Assembly: GCA_027489455.1 (NCBI GenBank)
Contig: JAIXZR010000028.1
Location: forward strand, 1 to 64,000
Direction of reading: 5' to 3'
Origin: Rubrivivax sp.
GTDB lineage: Bacteria; Pseudomonadota; Gammaproteobacteria; Burkholderiales; Burkholderiaceae_C
DNA length: 64,000 nucleotides
Shown: one piece after another, positions 38,684-48,069 of the stretch
Layout of the letters: each line of letters starts with the position of its first letter
Numbering within the stretch: position 1 is the stretch's first letter
The notes under the pieces: generated by a model
The model's database searches: none
What the model was told of the DNA's origin: nothing
What the model saw: only the letters and a program-made list of their open reading frames with translations
Made by a program: the position numbers and the translations under genes

Positions 38684-41048
38684 TGGAGTCGTCCCCCGTA
38701 TTTGTAGCGGCCAAGAGCGCATCCATCATGGCTTCGTGTTGCCGATAGTTTTCATCTCGCAAGTCATCAGCGGTCTTTGATTCGGAATTTTCGGCTCCAC
38801 GCTGTGCGGCAACCTCAAAGAGACGCGCTTCGGTGAAGGTGGGTGCTTTTCCAGTCGCTCGAGCCATCGCTTCCGCGGTCAGCACCTTTGCCTGGTCAAT
38901 CAGTGCCGTCCTGCGCGCGAGGAAGTCGATGGCGTGCATCTTGTTGACGTGCCTGACGCCTGGTTGGGCCATGGTCTCCAAAGCGAAGAAGTCCATAAGC
39001 TCCTCATAGGAGGCCTCGGGTGCGACCTTTGATTGGGGGCTGAGCTTCAAGCGTAGAAGTCCTGCCCCGACGGAATCGGGAGTCCAGATGCGGCCCATGG
39101 CGCCAGGGTAGTGATAGACGGGAAGATTCCATCCCCCGCAATTGCGCGCGATGGCTGTCCATTGCGCGGCTTTCACCTCCTCCGACGAGTAGTCGTTCTT
39201 GAGAAAGCGAACGCAATCTCTGCGGACACGCCCTGTGCGGCGAGGCAGGAGTTCTGTGATGAGATCAGCCTCCTCGATCTGGCGCCTGAAGCCAATAGCC
39301 ATTTCAAACCCCATGCGCCACAGTCCAGCCGGGGATGGTTGGCATCCCGCCGCAAACATGTGCGCATCGACCCGGTGCCGTCGACACGCGGTAAGGTTGT
39401 ACTCGGCGAAGAGGTCGTGAAGAAATTGAACGTACTCAGGGAGCGTCAAAACGCTGTCATTGGGGTCCACGCGGCGAAGCTCAAGCTCTTGCCGCCGAAA
39501 GTCCATTGCGCCGGGCACGAATAGAAACTGCGCATCTTTTTCGATGCGATGGAGTACCTCTGCCAAGCCCTTGAGGTCGCCCCGATACGGCATGGCGATG
39601 CCGGTATGAGGGATGAGCTTCATGGCGGTTTGACGCGCCCCTTCTGAAAGGTACTCGCCGCGGTCACACATCAGCTCGTAGCACAGAGATGGGTGCGGAT
39701 CCAATGTCAATATTGGCTGGTACCCCCAGGTTTCGCCGAGAAGAGCGGGGTCTGCCGACGAGTTGAACAAAGAAACTTTCGCGGTATTCCAGCTAGGGCC
39801 CGTAAGGCAAACATAAAAACCGACGACAGCAGTCGACCAAATGTCCACAATGATGTAGACAATGGGCCTGCCAATGATCCAAGCTCGGTTAAAGGAAGAT
39901 CTCAAGTAGATATCCCCAACCGTGGAATCAATGGCCCATTGGCTTCCGGGGCCCGGCACATCTTGCCAATTGCGCGCAATGAGGCCCCGCAGCGCGCTAT
40001 TAAAGTGTCGCTTCGTCGTCTTCTCCAGCAGCAATTGGAGTTGTGACTTTCCTTCGGTCAGTACACGCTGAATTTGTCGATCGTTAGGATACGTTCCGAT
40101 GACGGGTTTGATCAACTCGATCTTCCCATCGACATCTTTGCCCTTTCCAACGAAAGCGCTGGACACGATGCGGGTGCAGCGCTTTGGCCACTTTGGTTTC
40201 GGCTCGGGGATGAGTTTGTCGGCGGCTCGTATTGCGGCCGCCCACTCGATGCTCATGCCCGGTTGCTCTGGAGAATAGTCCTGCCCGTAGGCACGATTAG
40301 TCATTTGCCGAGCAGTCAGCCTGCCTGCCTTCTTACGTACGCCAGGAATGACAGGTCTAGCCTTTCCAGGCCCGCCACAGTTCTGGTAACCTGTTCTGAG
40401 GCTTGATTCGATGTATCCAAACCGGCAGAGGGTAGACCACTGTTTGTAAACAAATGGTCGACTGACGCCGGCGTTTGTCATTGCTTGCCTGACAAGTCCG
40501 CCCAAGCTCCCATGCACGAGGATGCTCTCCTGCATTTGTTTGACGTCTAGAAAGCCTGCCATTGCTATCACGCGGATTTCGTAGTCGCGCTGATCTGGAG
40601 TCTTCTCGGCCTCCGAATACGCGCTCGCAAATACATGAACCTTTCGTTCGATCTGCAATTTCTGGACTACACGCTCCTTGGCCAAGCGAACGATGTCGCT
40701 TCGAATCATCCAGATAAGTCGACCTACCAGGGGAGGTGGACTGCCCTTCTTTTTCCTTATTGCCTGCCGCGGCGTACCTTGTTCATCCTTGCGAGACTCG
40801 GTCTTGGCGCTATCGGGATCCACTGAAGCGCCGGAATCGCCGCCACCTTCTAAAATGGCAGCGGACTCTGCGCGCGGCCGTCCGCCCTTGCCGCGTCTGT
40901 TCGGCGCATCCGCCTGAATGAGTACCGTCACAGTCCGGTCAATGTCCGGCGCATCCAGGACGACCCGGTAAATGCCAGGCTCGTGCGAAGTCGACGGTTC
41001 TCCTTCCTTCAGGAGCCGGAAGGTGGCGTTATGGATCAAGAAGTCCAT
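38676..41048 (-). CDS. tnsB: TnsB-like DDE transposase
   Basis: WAIDSTVGDIYLRS, LCYELMCDRGEYLSEGA, YRGDLKGLAEVLHRIEKD form the D-D-E triad; Mu-transposase C-terminal pattern. Confidence 0.92.
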   Translation of the reverse strand: MDFLIHNATFRLLKEGEPSTSHEPGIYRVVLDAPDIDRTVTVLIQADAPNRRGKGGRPRAESAAILEGGGDSGASVDPDSAKTESRKDEQGTPRQAIRKKKGSPPPLVGRLIWMIRSDIVRLAKERVVQKLQIERKVHVFASAYSEAEKTPDQRDYEIRVIAMAGFLDVKQMQESILVHGSLGGLVRQAMTNAGVSRPFVYKQWSTLCRFGYIESSLRTGYQNCGGPGKARPVIPGVRKKAGRLTARQMTNRAYGQDYSPEQPGMSIEWAAAIRAADKLIPEPKPKWPKRCTRIVSSAFVGKGKDVDGKIELIKPVIGTYPNDRQIQRVLTEGKSQLQLLLEKTTKRHFNSALRGLIARNWQDVPGPGSQWAIDSTVGDIYLRSSFNRAWIIGRPIVYIIVDIWSTAVVGFYVCLTGPSWNTAKVSLFNSSADPALLGETWGYQPILTLDPHPSLCYELMCDRGEYLSEGARQTAMKLIPHTGIAMPYRGDLKGLAEVLHRIEKDAQFLFVPGAMDFRRQELELRRVDPNDSVLTLPEYVQFLHDLFAEYNLTACRRHRVDAHMFAAGCQPSPAGLWRMGFEMAIGFRRQIEEADLITELLPRRTGRVRRDCVRFLKNDYSSEEVKAAQWTAIARNCGGWNLPVYHYPGAMGRIWTPDSVGAGLLRLKLSPQSKVAPEASYEELMDFFALETMAQPGVRHVNKMHAIDFLARRTALIDQAKVLTAEAMARATGKAPTFTEARLFEVAAQRGAENSESKTADDLRDENYRQHEAMMDALLAATNTGDDSND

Positions 41049-41935
41049 GCCGACCGCCTGGAAGCAACTGGATTGAGGGCTCTGAACTCATCCTGAGGCA
41101 TGAGATTGAGAGGGCGGTGCGGTCGCCAGTCCCGCCGCAGGTCCAGAGGCAACTCCCCGTACCATACGGTCTGCCAAAGCGAGCGCTGTGCAGACTCCAT
41201 ACTTCCCTGAATCGAGGCGATCGCATGGAGCACGTTGATCTGTGAGTGGCCGCCAAGCTGATGGGCGACTTCAATGGCAGTGCGGCGCTCTTTCTCAGAG
41301 GCCTCTCCATCGAGTGCCCAGCAAGCAATCCTTCGAATCGTCAGTACAACTTCGGGTATCGACTGACCCGGGGTGATGAGTAGCCAGGTAACCCCCCGGC
41401 GCGCCCAGTACTCACGTTCAAGGTTGAGGAGTTGAACCTTCCTGGGGTCGGCATCAAATCCGGATGGCTTGTACGCAATGGCAAGCAGTTCTCGTGGTTG
41501 CCCAGGAGCTTTGAAGACCAGCACGAGGTCAGTGGTCAGAGTCCAGTAGGCCTCTTGCCCGCCGCCGTACACCTTGGGGTGGCGCATACCCAACTCTCTT
41601 GCAATATGGAGAGTGCCCGGAAGAAGCCACTTTGGGTCTCGTTCGCAGTACGCTGACAGGAGGTGAGGCGCCGGATCTACGGACAGCTTGCACTGCTCCA
41701 GGCAGTCATCCAAGTTCGGCAGCATCGTTGCAAAGAGCTGCTGGCCCAGTTCGCCATCGGACAACAGATGTCGCAGTCGTCCGCGCCACTTAAGCAAGTG
41801 ACTGCGGCCTGAGCTTGCAGGGTCACCGCGGGTCACCTGATGCCATGGAAGGGCGTCTGCGTGGATGCCTGTGCCGCGACCCTGGCGGTCAAACCGTGCC
41901 AGGACTTGCGGGGAGAAGCGCTTGGTGGTTTTCAT
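41036..41935 (-). CDS. tnsA: TnsA-like endonuclease
   Basis: MKTTKRFSPQVLARFDRQGRGTGIHADALPWHQV; YWTLTTDLVLVFKAPGQPRELLAIAYKPS nuclease core; immediately upstream of tnsB. Confidence 0.88.
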   Translation of the reverse strand: MKTTKRFSPQVLARFDRQGRGTGIHADALPWHQVTRGDPASSGRSHLLKWRGRLRHLLSDGELGQQLFATMLPNLDDCLEQCKLSVDPAPHLLSAYCERDPKWLLPGTLHIARELGMRHPKVYGGGQEAYWTLTTDLVLVFKAPGQPRELLAIAYKPSGFDADPRKVQLLNLEREYWARRGVTWLLITPGQSIPEVVLTIRRIACWALDGEASEKERRTAIEVAHQLGGHSQINVLHAIASIQGSMESAQRSLWQTVWYGELPLDLRRDWRPHRPLNLMPQDEFRALNPVASRRSAWTS

Positions 41936-42211
41936 GGGCTCCCCATGTGGCTCGAGGCGATTCGAGACCACAAGAGCGGGACGCCACCTGGCTTCGCCTA
42001 CTGCGCACCCGGAGGAGCTCAAGTCCGGTCGGGGCTTGCGCTGAGGGTGCCAGGACGGAGGTTGGATCAGCGTCCAAGGGTGTTCGCGGCTTAGGCGCGA
42101 ACGAATCCAACCCGAGTGGCCCTGACCTGATAACCTTCGTTCTGCCGGTTGCGAAGGCGGTTTGTCTGAGCTACCCGGACGGCGGGGCTTCGAAAGGGGT
42201 CTCGCCGTTCG

Positions 42212-42673
42212 TTATTTCATGGCTTCCTCCGTCAAACATGTCCTGATTGCTGCGACGTGCCGGGCCGAGAGTTGATTGCCAAGTCGCGAGATATCTCGGA
42301 TGAGGTCGGCGACGTGTCGAGGTGTAGCGCGGCTGACCCGAAGGCCGAGCGACTGCCTTTCTGCACGGGCGGTGTGATTGAGCAAGTCTGCCTCTGGCGC
42401 GTTCGGGCCCAGCGCTCGACTCAGTCGACGCAGTACTTCGCCTGCTGGAGGCGGTCGTCGTCCGTTCTCGATCTCGCTGACGATTGAGAAGGCGACACCA
42501 GCCCGACGCGCAAGCTCTCGTTGCGTCAGGGATCGTCGGGTTCGCGCGTCGAACAGGATCGCGCCAAAGGATTTAGAGTCTCGTCGCGCGGGCGAGACAA
42601 CCCCCGCGGCAGAGGACTCCGCTTTAGGTTTCAGGTCAGTTTTTTTGTGCACGCAATGAGGACGGAAATCCAT
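42212..42673 (-). CDS. XRE family HTH regulator (start uncertain)
   Basis: RTRRSLTQRELARRAGVAFSIVSEIENGRRPPPAGEVLRRLSRALG; several possible starts up to 42736. Confidence 0.8.
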   Translation of the reverse strand: MDFRPHCVHKKTDLKPKAESSAAGVVSPARRDSKSFGAILFDARTRRSLTQRELARRAGVAFSIVSEIENGRRPPPAGEVLRRLSRALGPNAPEADLLNHTARAERQSLGLRVSRATPRHVADLIRDISRLGNQLSARHVAAIRTCLTEEAMK

Positions 42674-42676
42674 CCC

Positions 42677-42734
42677 ACTGTGCACAGTCTCGGCACACAG
42701 GTCTAGGCAGAAACGCAGGTACGTTTTCCGTACC
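42677..42734. promoter_or_regulatory. Operator-like palindromes in divergent promoter region
   Basis: ACTGTGCACAGT (42677-42688, perfect 12-bp palindrome) and GGTACG-ttttc-CGTACC (42718-42734). Confidence 0.5.
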
Positions 42735-42759
42735 AAGTCCCCGCTGCAGGGCGTTTACG

Positions 42760-43653
42760 ATGGCGCCTGTCATGTATACCGACCTTGCCGTCTTCTCCAA
42801 CGCGTTTGACTGCGCCACGGATCTGCCAGTTGTGCATTTGGTTGGTCCGAACCTAGCGAGCTTGACCAAACGTGAGGCAGCACGCCAGATCGAACGATGG
42901 CAGACCCAGGCGTTGACGCAGGCTCTCTTCAACTCGTGGCAGGTGTGTAACGGTTACCAGCTTGAGCAGAAGCTGATGATAGAAACCTCTCACCTCGACT
43001 TTCAGATTGATCGACCGCGGTTGTTCCATCGCATGTTGGCAAGAGGTGAGCCGGCGGTTGCGCGCGAACTTGCTCGGAGCGACTCGAGCAGCGCACCGTG
43101 GATACGGCGGGCCCTGTCGCGATCTCCTGAAGTAGAAGACCTTTTGTACGAGCCTACATGGAGACTGCTCGATCCGTCGCCCATGAGCTACATTGAGTGG
43201 CATCGGTCTGCCGAGAAGACGCAGCAACTCGGCATGTCGGTGCTGGATCAGCAGGAGAAGTTCGCAGCCTGGATTGTGGAATTGCCGATCGATCAGAAAG
43301 GTAGTGAGGCCTTGGAATACTTCATTCCCCGATCCCATGGTTCATCAAGATGGGGTCTGCTTCTGACGCTGCTTCAACTTCGCCGGTGGGAGGTACACGG
43401 AAATCTGATCGCCTACTACCTCCAGTTACTCGAGCTAATGGAGCGATGCAACGTTCCAGTCCCAGATCCGCACTTCGCGTTCATGCTCCCAGCACTCAAG
43501 GGATACTTGACTTCGTGCTTTAGCCGGATTCATGTGGGACCTACCAACCCTGGCAACGTCGAGTACCAACTCGCCAGACTCATAAGGGCAAGGAAGGAGT
43601 TCATCGTGGTCAGGGGAGATTTGGCAAGTGGGGAGCCGAGCGTCACTCGCTAA
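42760..43653 (+). CDS. Hypothetical protein
   Basis: 297-aa ORF divergent from the XRE gene, clean coding composition, no recognised motif. Confidence 0.6.
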   Translation: MAPVMYTDLAVFSNAFDCATDLPVVHLVGPNLASLTKREAARQIERWQTQALTQALFNSWQVCNGYQLEQKLMIETSHLDFQIDRPRLFHRMLARGEPAVARELARSDSSSAPWIRRALSRSPEVEDLLYEPTWRLLDPSPMSYIEWHRSAEKTQQLGMSVLDQQEKFAAWIVELPIDQKGSEALEYFIPRSHGSSRWGLLLTLLQLRRWEVHGNLIAYYLQLLELMERCNVPVPDPHFAFMLPALKGYLTSCFSRIHVGPTNPGNVEYQLARLIRARKEFIVVRGDLASGEPSVTR

Positions 43654-43936
43654 AATGAAGCAGGCTCACTGCCGACGGTCTTTGACATCGGCACCGCAGA
43701 CGAGTCGTGAGGAGCACTTCGACCAACGAGTGCGGCGTGATTGCCGACTCTAGTTGCGCGGCCGTGGCACCATTACGTCGATCACGCAGTGGATCCAATA
43801 CGCCGATCCGCGGATGGCTCCTACATGCGGATCACGGACTGGCTCCTATATGGCGGTCGGTGACACCGTTCTCACAGGTCGATCTCTTCGACTTCAGCCG
43901 GCCGTGCGCGACTGCTGCCACTGCTGCGCCACCGCG

Positions 43937-44200
43937 CTAGCCTGCGAAGCCTGCTTCGAGCGTCTCGAGGTAGCGCAGCACGTCGTCTGAACGTCCTTGC
44001 CTGACAAGTGCCTCGGCGGTCAGCCCGTCGAACACACCGATTCGATCAGCGAAGTACCACGACGCGGCTTTATGGAGATCTCCGCTCAACAATGCTGCCG
44101 CGCGGATCACCGCAAGCGCTTCGTCCAGACGGGCTGTCATACGCCAACTATGCCACCGCAGGGCATCGACGGCTCGCCAAACAACGTAAAGGCTGGGCAA
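43937..44200 (-). CDS. Small protein, possibly antitoxin-type Xre/MbcA/ParS C-terminal-like (DUF2384-like)
   Basis: ASWYFADRIGVFDGLTAEALVRQGRSDDVLRYLETLEAGFAG resembles the W-F...LDG.TP.ELV..G..D.V...L pattern. Confidence 0.4.
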   Translation of the reverse strand: MPSLYVVWRAVDALRWHSWRMTARLDEALAVIRAAALLSGDLHKAASWYFADRIGVFDGLTAEALVRQGRSDDVLRYLETLEAGFAG

Positions 44201-44851
44201 GAGGGCACACCCGCCGCAGGACAGCAGAGGTTGGAGCGCGCATCTGGATCAAAGGCCGAAAGATGTTTTCACGATGGGTCCGCTATGCAGGCACGGAGCG
44301 CGTGCTTCAGACTGGGTGCAGCCAAACAGGGTTGGCGGTCGAGCGGCCGCTTTAGGCGCAAGCGGTCACACCCGGCCTTTCACTATCGATGACCGCTGCG
44401 CGTCCGGAACCGGTCACCCGCCTGCTGCCGCCGGCCTGGCAGCGGGAGAACGACCGCTGCTGCGCTGAGCGACAGGCAGAACCCGACCCGTTGCGGTTGC
44501 AGCCGCTGCCGAATTTGTCGCCCGGAAGCTGCCGGGCGAATCCACACCCGAGCCCCCTAAGGAGCGCGCTCAGGCCGCGGCAGGTCTTTTCGGATACTCA
44601 TCGCATAACCTTCGGTCCACCACAAGCTGGTCTGAAGGTGCTGACGCCGCAGTCCGCCATGCCCGAGAATGCGCTCCTAGAGTCGAAACTCTACGCCGAC
44701 ATAGACGGCTTCAGTGTTCAGGCCGTCGCGCTCTGCGGGGCTTACAACCGCCAAGGCGCTGGTCTACCTGTGCCGCAGCGGCCCTGCGTTCTGTACAGTT
44801 GAGTTGCCCTGAGCTTGACTGGGTTCTTCCAAATCAACAGTGGAGATAGGA

Positions 44852-45193
44852 ATGCGTCAATTGCTAGCTTTGGGTGTTCTTTACACGTCCTCCACCTGTG
44901 CGATGGGGCAGACGGTCATTGGACTAATTTGCTATTTTCCAGATGCTTCGGCTGCTGGCGTTCGCACTTGGCCAGCTACCACCGAGACGTTTTATGTTGA
45001 CCAGAGTAAGTCATGGACAGTCACTGATGAATTTTATAAGGCAAAGTCGAAAACTGACGAGGGAGAAGTATCTATTTCAATAGACAGAATGACCGGAATA
45101 GCCACTCTCAGCATCAAGAAAAAGTACGAGAGCTGGAACTCCCGGGCATCTGAACCGTGCAAGCGGGTTGATCCGGCAGTTAAGAAGTTCTGA
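44852..45193 (+). CDS. Small secreted hypothetical protein
   Basis: MRQLLALGVLYTSSTCAMGQTVIG signal-like N-terminus; low GC. Confidence 0.5.
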   Translation: MRQLLALGVLYTSSTCAMGQTVIGLICYFPDASAAGVRTWPATTETFYVDQSKSWTVTDEFYKAKSKTDEGEVSISIDRMTGIATLSIKKKYESWNSRASEPCKRVDPAVKKF

Positions 45194-45202
45194 GAATTTC
45201 AC

Positions 45203-46126
45203 ATGAAAGTCGCACTGCTGGTATTCCTAGTGATCCCTGGTCTAGCTCTGGCGCAGCAGACCGTCCCTCTTCGATACCGCTTGCTCAGCGCACCGCTGTT
45301 CCCCGCCTCATATCAGCAATGTTCCGCACTCGCGCAGTCGTTTCAAATCGAAATTCAAGAGCTTAGCCGAGCACATGATCAATGCTTGAGTGGAAAACCA
45401 ACAGCACGAGAGGCAGGAGGAAATTGCTCAAATGCAGCTTGCCAGGGCTTGCATACTGCGCGAGATGATGCTCAAGCACTTTCGAGCAAGGAGGTTGCAC
45501 TTTGTGGTCAGCGCGTACAACAAGCAGCTCTTGAGGAGCAGCGAAAGCGGCAAGTTAAACTTCGACAGCAGCAAGATCGCGATGAAAGAGATCGAGAACG
45601 GGGAGCGCGTGATGCCGCGCGTGACGCACGAGAAATTGCTGCGCACCAGCGCCGTGACCAAAGAGCCACGTTAGCGGATTCGAAACGGGCTGACACTCCA
45701 AGATCTAATGCGGCTGAGGCTAGTTACACCGAATCAAACGCTCCTGCCGATGCACCGTTGACCTATCAAGAGTTCCGCGAGCCGCCGAGACCTGCAATTC
45801 CTGCATCGACAGGCGAAAGCTTAAGCCAGGAGCAGAAGGAGACCTTGCGCGATACTGGTCTCGGAATGTTGACGGCTTACATTTCGCAGATCAATTTCAC
45901 CTCAGTGCGTTCAGCTGTGGGACGAGCGGTCGGTGGTGCTATAACGAATCCCGTTTTAGAGATTGCCCAACCTTTCCTAGATGCCGAGAACTATTCGAGT
46001 ATAAAGCAGACGGTCGAGGCTCAATTCAGACAGCGATTAACGGGCTCAACAAACGTGAGCCAGGCTCGTCTGCTAGCTGATTTGGAGAAGCAAGACCTCG
46101 CCGCCGCGCAGGCGGGGAAGCGGTGA
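45203..46126 (+). CDS. Secreted hypothetical protein with charged coiled-coil
   Basis: MKVALLVFLVIPGLALAQQ signal peptide; EEQRKRQVKLRQQQDRDERDRERGARDAARDAREIAAHQRRDQRA helix. Confidence 0.6.
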   Translation: MKVALLVFLVIPGLALAQQTVPLRYRLLSAPLFPASYQQCSALAQSFQIEIQELSRAHDQCLSGKPTAREAGGNCSNAACQGLHTARDDAQALSSKEVALCGQRVQQAALEEQRKRQVKLRQQQDRDERDRERGARDAARDAREIAAHQRRDQRATLADSKRADTPRSNAAEASYTESNAPADAPLTYQEFREPPRPAIPASTGESLSQEQKETLRDTGLGMLTAYISQINFTSVRSAVGRAVGGAITNPVLEIAQPFLDAENYSSIKQTVEAQFRQRLTGSTNVSQARLLADLEKQDLAAAQAGKR

Positions 46127-46449
46127 TGCGCTTCTTGGTTTGCGCTTTAATTTTTCTGCCGACTGTGAGCCTCGCAGTCGATTTCGAACGCGCGGAAGTG
46201 TGGAGGCCGTATTCGGTATGCATGGCCGCCTCTGTCAATGAATTAATCTTGCGCTCGTCTAGCGAAGAAAGCCCGCAACATGAAGCGCTCCCGGCCAAGC
46301 GAGCCGTGCAGCTTGCTAAGCGGGTGTGCTCAAAGTTTCGCAGCCAAGTGCTTAAAACCTACTCGGCAGATCGGGCAGACTTTCTTCGAAGGGAGGCTGC
46401 CCTAACCACTATCCTGGAAGACGCCGTCAGGCGCGGACGAGGACAGTAG
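46123..46449 (+). CDS. Small secreted hypothetical protein
   Basis: MMRFLVCALIFLPTVSLAVDFERAEVWRPYSVCMAASVNELI; 4-nt overlap with preceding ORF. Confidence 0.55.
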   Translation: MMRFLVCALIFLPTVSLAVDFERAEVWRPYSVCMAASVNELILRSSSEESPQHEALPAKRAVQLAKRVCSKFRSQVLKTYSADRADFLRREAALTTILEDAVRRGRGQ

Positions 46450-46868
46450 GCATGCAAGCGGAGAGCATCGCAGTTGGCGCTCGCTCATCCCGACCAGGTT
46501 GGTAACCTCGCGCAGAAGAATACGATTCTTAAACGCCTTCTTTCTTCCCATGGGACCCCGAATACGGCCCTTGACGTCAAGTGAATCGGTTTTCACCAAA
46601 ATAAGTAAACCCAAAGCGGTCGTAACTAGATACCCGCTGATGGCCGGCTTGGGCCAACGGGCGGGCCAGACTCACCGCCGAAAACCTGACCTTCGTGACG
46701 CCGCCGGAGCGAAATCTTCAAGCCGACGGTGAAGGACGGCTTGTGGCCGGCAGCGTGAGGTCGAGCCGGCGCCCGTTACCCGCCTGTCGAAGTAGGGGGT
46801 CGACTAATGAAACGTGGGCGTAGCTCAGTCCCTCAGGCCTACGATCGCCGAACTTCTCCGGAGCAGCG

Positions 46869-47942
46869 ATGCCCACCCCAGCGATCACCGTCGAGGCGCT
46901 TCCCGCGGGCTATGGCGACTGCCTCCTGATCTCCTGTCCGGTCGGCCGGCGCACCTGGCGGCTTCTCATCGATACCGGCCCGGACGAATGCCTCCCCACC
47001 CTGGTGGATCGCCTGAAGGCGATTCCACTGAACGCCCACGGCCGACGCCGCATCGACCTGGCCGTCATCAGCCACATCGACCACGACCACATTGGCGGGG
47101 CAGCCAGGCTCTTTGCCGACACGTCGCTGAAGCTGGTATTTGGGGACATCTGGTTCAACGCGCCCAGCCGACCGGTGAGCAGGGGTGTCCGGGAAGGGGT
47201 AGGGCTTGCGGCGGTTCTCGGGGCGGCAGCGAGGGGCCTGCCCTGGAACCTTGCCTTCGGGGGGCGGGATGGAGTGACCGGCCCAGAGTTGTTTGCCGAG
47301 GTGCCGCGCAAGCGGGGGGAACCGCGGATCACGCTGCTGTCGCCGACCCGTCAGACGCTGGATGACCTCTACCGGGTGTGGGCCAAGGAACTTCCCAAGA
47401 TGAAGGTCCCGCCCGAGCCGGAGCCCCTTGCCACGACAAGAAGCGGGCTTGACGTCGAAGCACTGGCCCGCAGCGTCACGCCGGAGGATCGAGCGCCTGC
47501 CAATGGGTCCAGCATCGCGTTCCTGCTCGAACACCGAGGTGCATCGGCGCTCCTGACCGCGGATGCTTTCCCGTCCGTCCTGCAGCGCGCCCTGGCCGCG
47601 CTGGCCGCCAGCCGACGCCAACCATTGCCCTGGACGCTCGACCTCATCAAGCTCAGTCACCATGGCAGCCGGGCGAACACCACGACTCAGCTGCTGGAGA
47701 CGGTGCAGGCTCCGCACGTTCTGGTCTGCACGAACGGCGCGATCTTCGGCCACCCGAATCAGGAAGGGATCGCACGCGTGGTTGCCAGGGGCGCGCCCGG
47801 CCGCGAAGTGTGGTTCAACTTCAGGACCCCGCGCACAGCGATCTGGGGCAGTGAGTCACTGAAGGCGCGCTATCGCTATGTCGCAAGGTTTCCTGCTGCC
47901 GCAGGCGCGACGACCACGGTTCACTTGTCCGCCAAGACGTAG
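46869..47942 (+). CDS. ComEC/Rec2-like metallo-beta-lactamase fold protein
   Basis: VISHIDHDHIGGAARLF (HxHxDH-like), LIKLSHHGSRANTT, VLVCTNGAIFGHPNQEGIARV. Confidence 0.8.
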   Translation: MPTPAITVEALPAGYGDCLLISCPVGRRTWRLLIDTGPDECLPTLVDRLKAIPLNAHGRRRIDLAVISHIDHDHIGGAARLFADTSLKLVFGDIWFNAPSRPVSRGVREGVGLAAVLGAAARGLPWNLAFGGRDGVTGPELFAEVPRKRGEPRITLLSPTRQTLDDLYRVWAKELPKMKVPPEPEPLATTRSGLDVEALARSVTPEDRAPANGSSIAFLLEHRGASALLTADAFPSVLQRALAALAASRRQPLPWTLDLIKLSHHGSRANTTTQLLETVQAPHVLVCTNGAIFGHPNQEGIARVVARGAPGREVWFNFRTPRTAIWGSESLKARYRYVARFPAAAGATTTVHLSAKT

Positions 47943-48069
47943 AGTACGAACGGCCGGGGCCAATCGCGCCGTCTGGCCTCAAGCGGCTAGCGTCTGGGTC
48001 ACACGCGATGCATGAAATGCCACCCCGGCCGATCCGATCAACGCGGTCGGAGCAGCCTGACGTTCTCGA

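Larger units (their letters stand above)
10580..42700. mobile_element. Tn7-like transposon in attTn7 downstream of glmS; proximal end supported, distal end NOT located (end coordinate is a placeholder just past the tns genes)
   Basis: Candidate 5'-TGT terminus 22 nt after the glmS stop, three TnsB-site-like repeats, tnsA/B/C genes plus two tniQ genes in the same interval. Confidence 0.75.

Noticed and set aside
33848-42022. CRISPR-associated transposon (CAST) interpretation because of two TniQ proteins
   Set aside because: No cas genes, no repeat-spacer array seen anywhere in the window.
42610-42645. ggtttcaggtcagtttttttgtgc as a possible inverted TnsB site near tnsA
   Set aside because: Only partial similarity, not repeated, and likely within the XRE coding region.
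43770-43865. Short imperfect repeats (gatggctcctacatgcggatcacg / gactggctcctatatggcggtc) as a possible repeat array
   Set aside because: Only two diverged copies; no array structure, no CRISPR-like spacers.
44340-44560. Alternating gcggtc / gaccgc motifs as possible attC or other structured recombination sites
   Set aside because: No R'/R'' core arrangement or integron integrase; looks like decayed GC-rich intergenic DNA.
46595-46620. accaaaataagtaaac...ggtcgtaac resembles a TnsB site and could be the distal transposon end
   Set aside because: It is in the same orientation as the glmS-proximal repeats, is single and has a 3-nt deletion relative to them; a distal end needs an inverted array.
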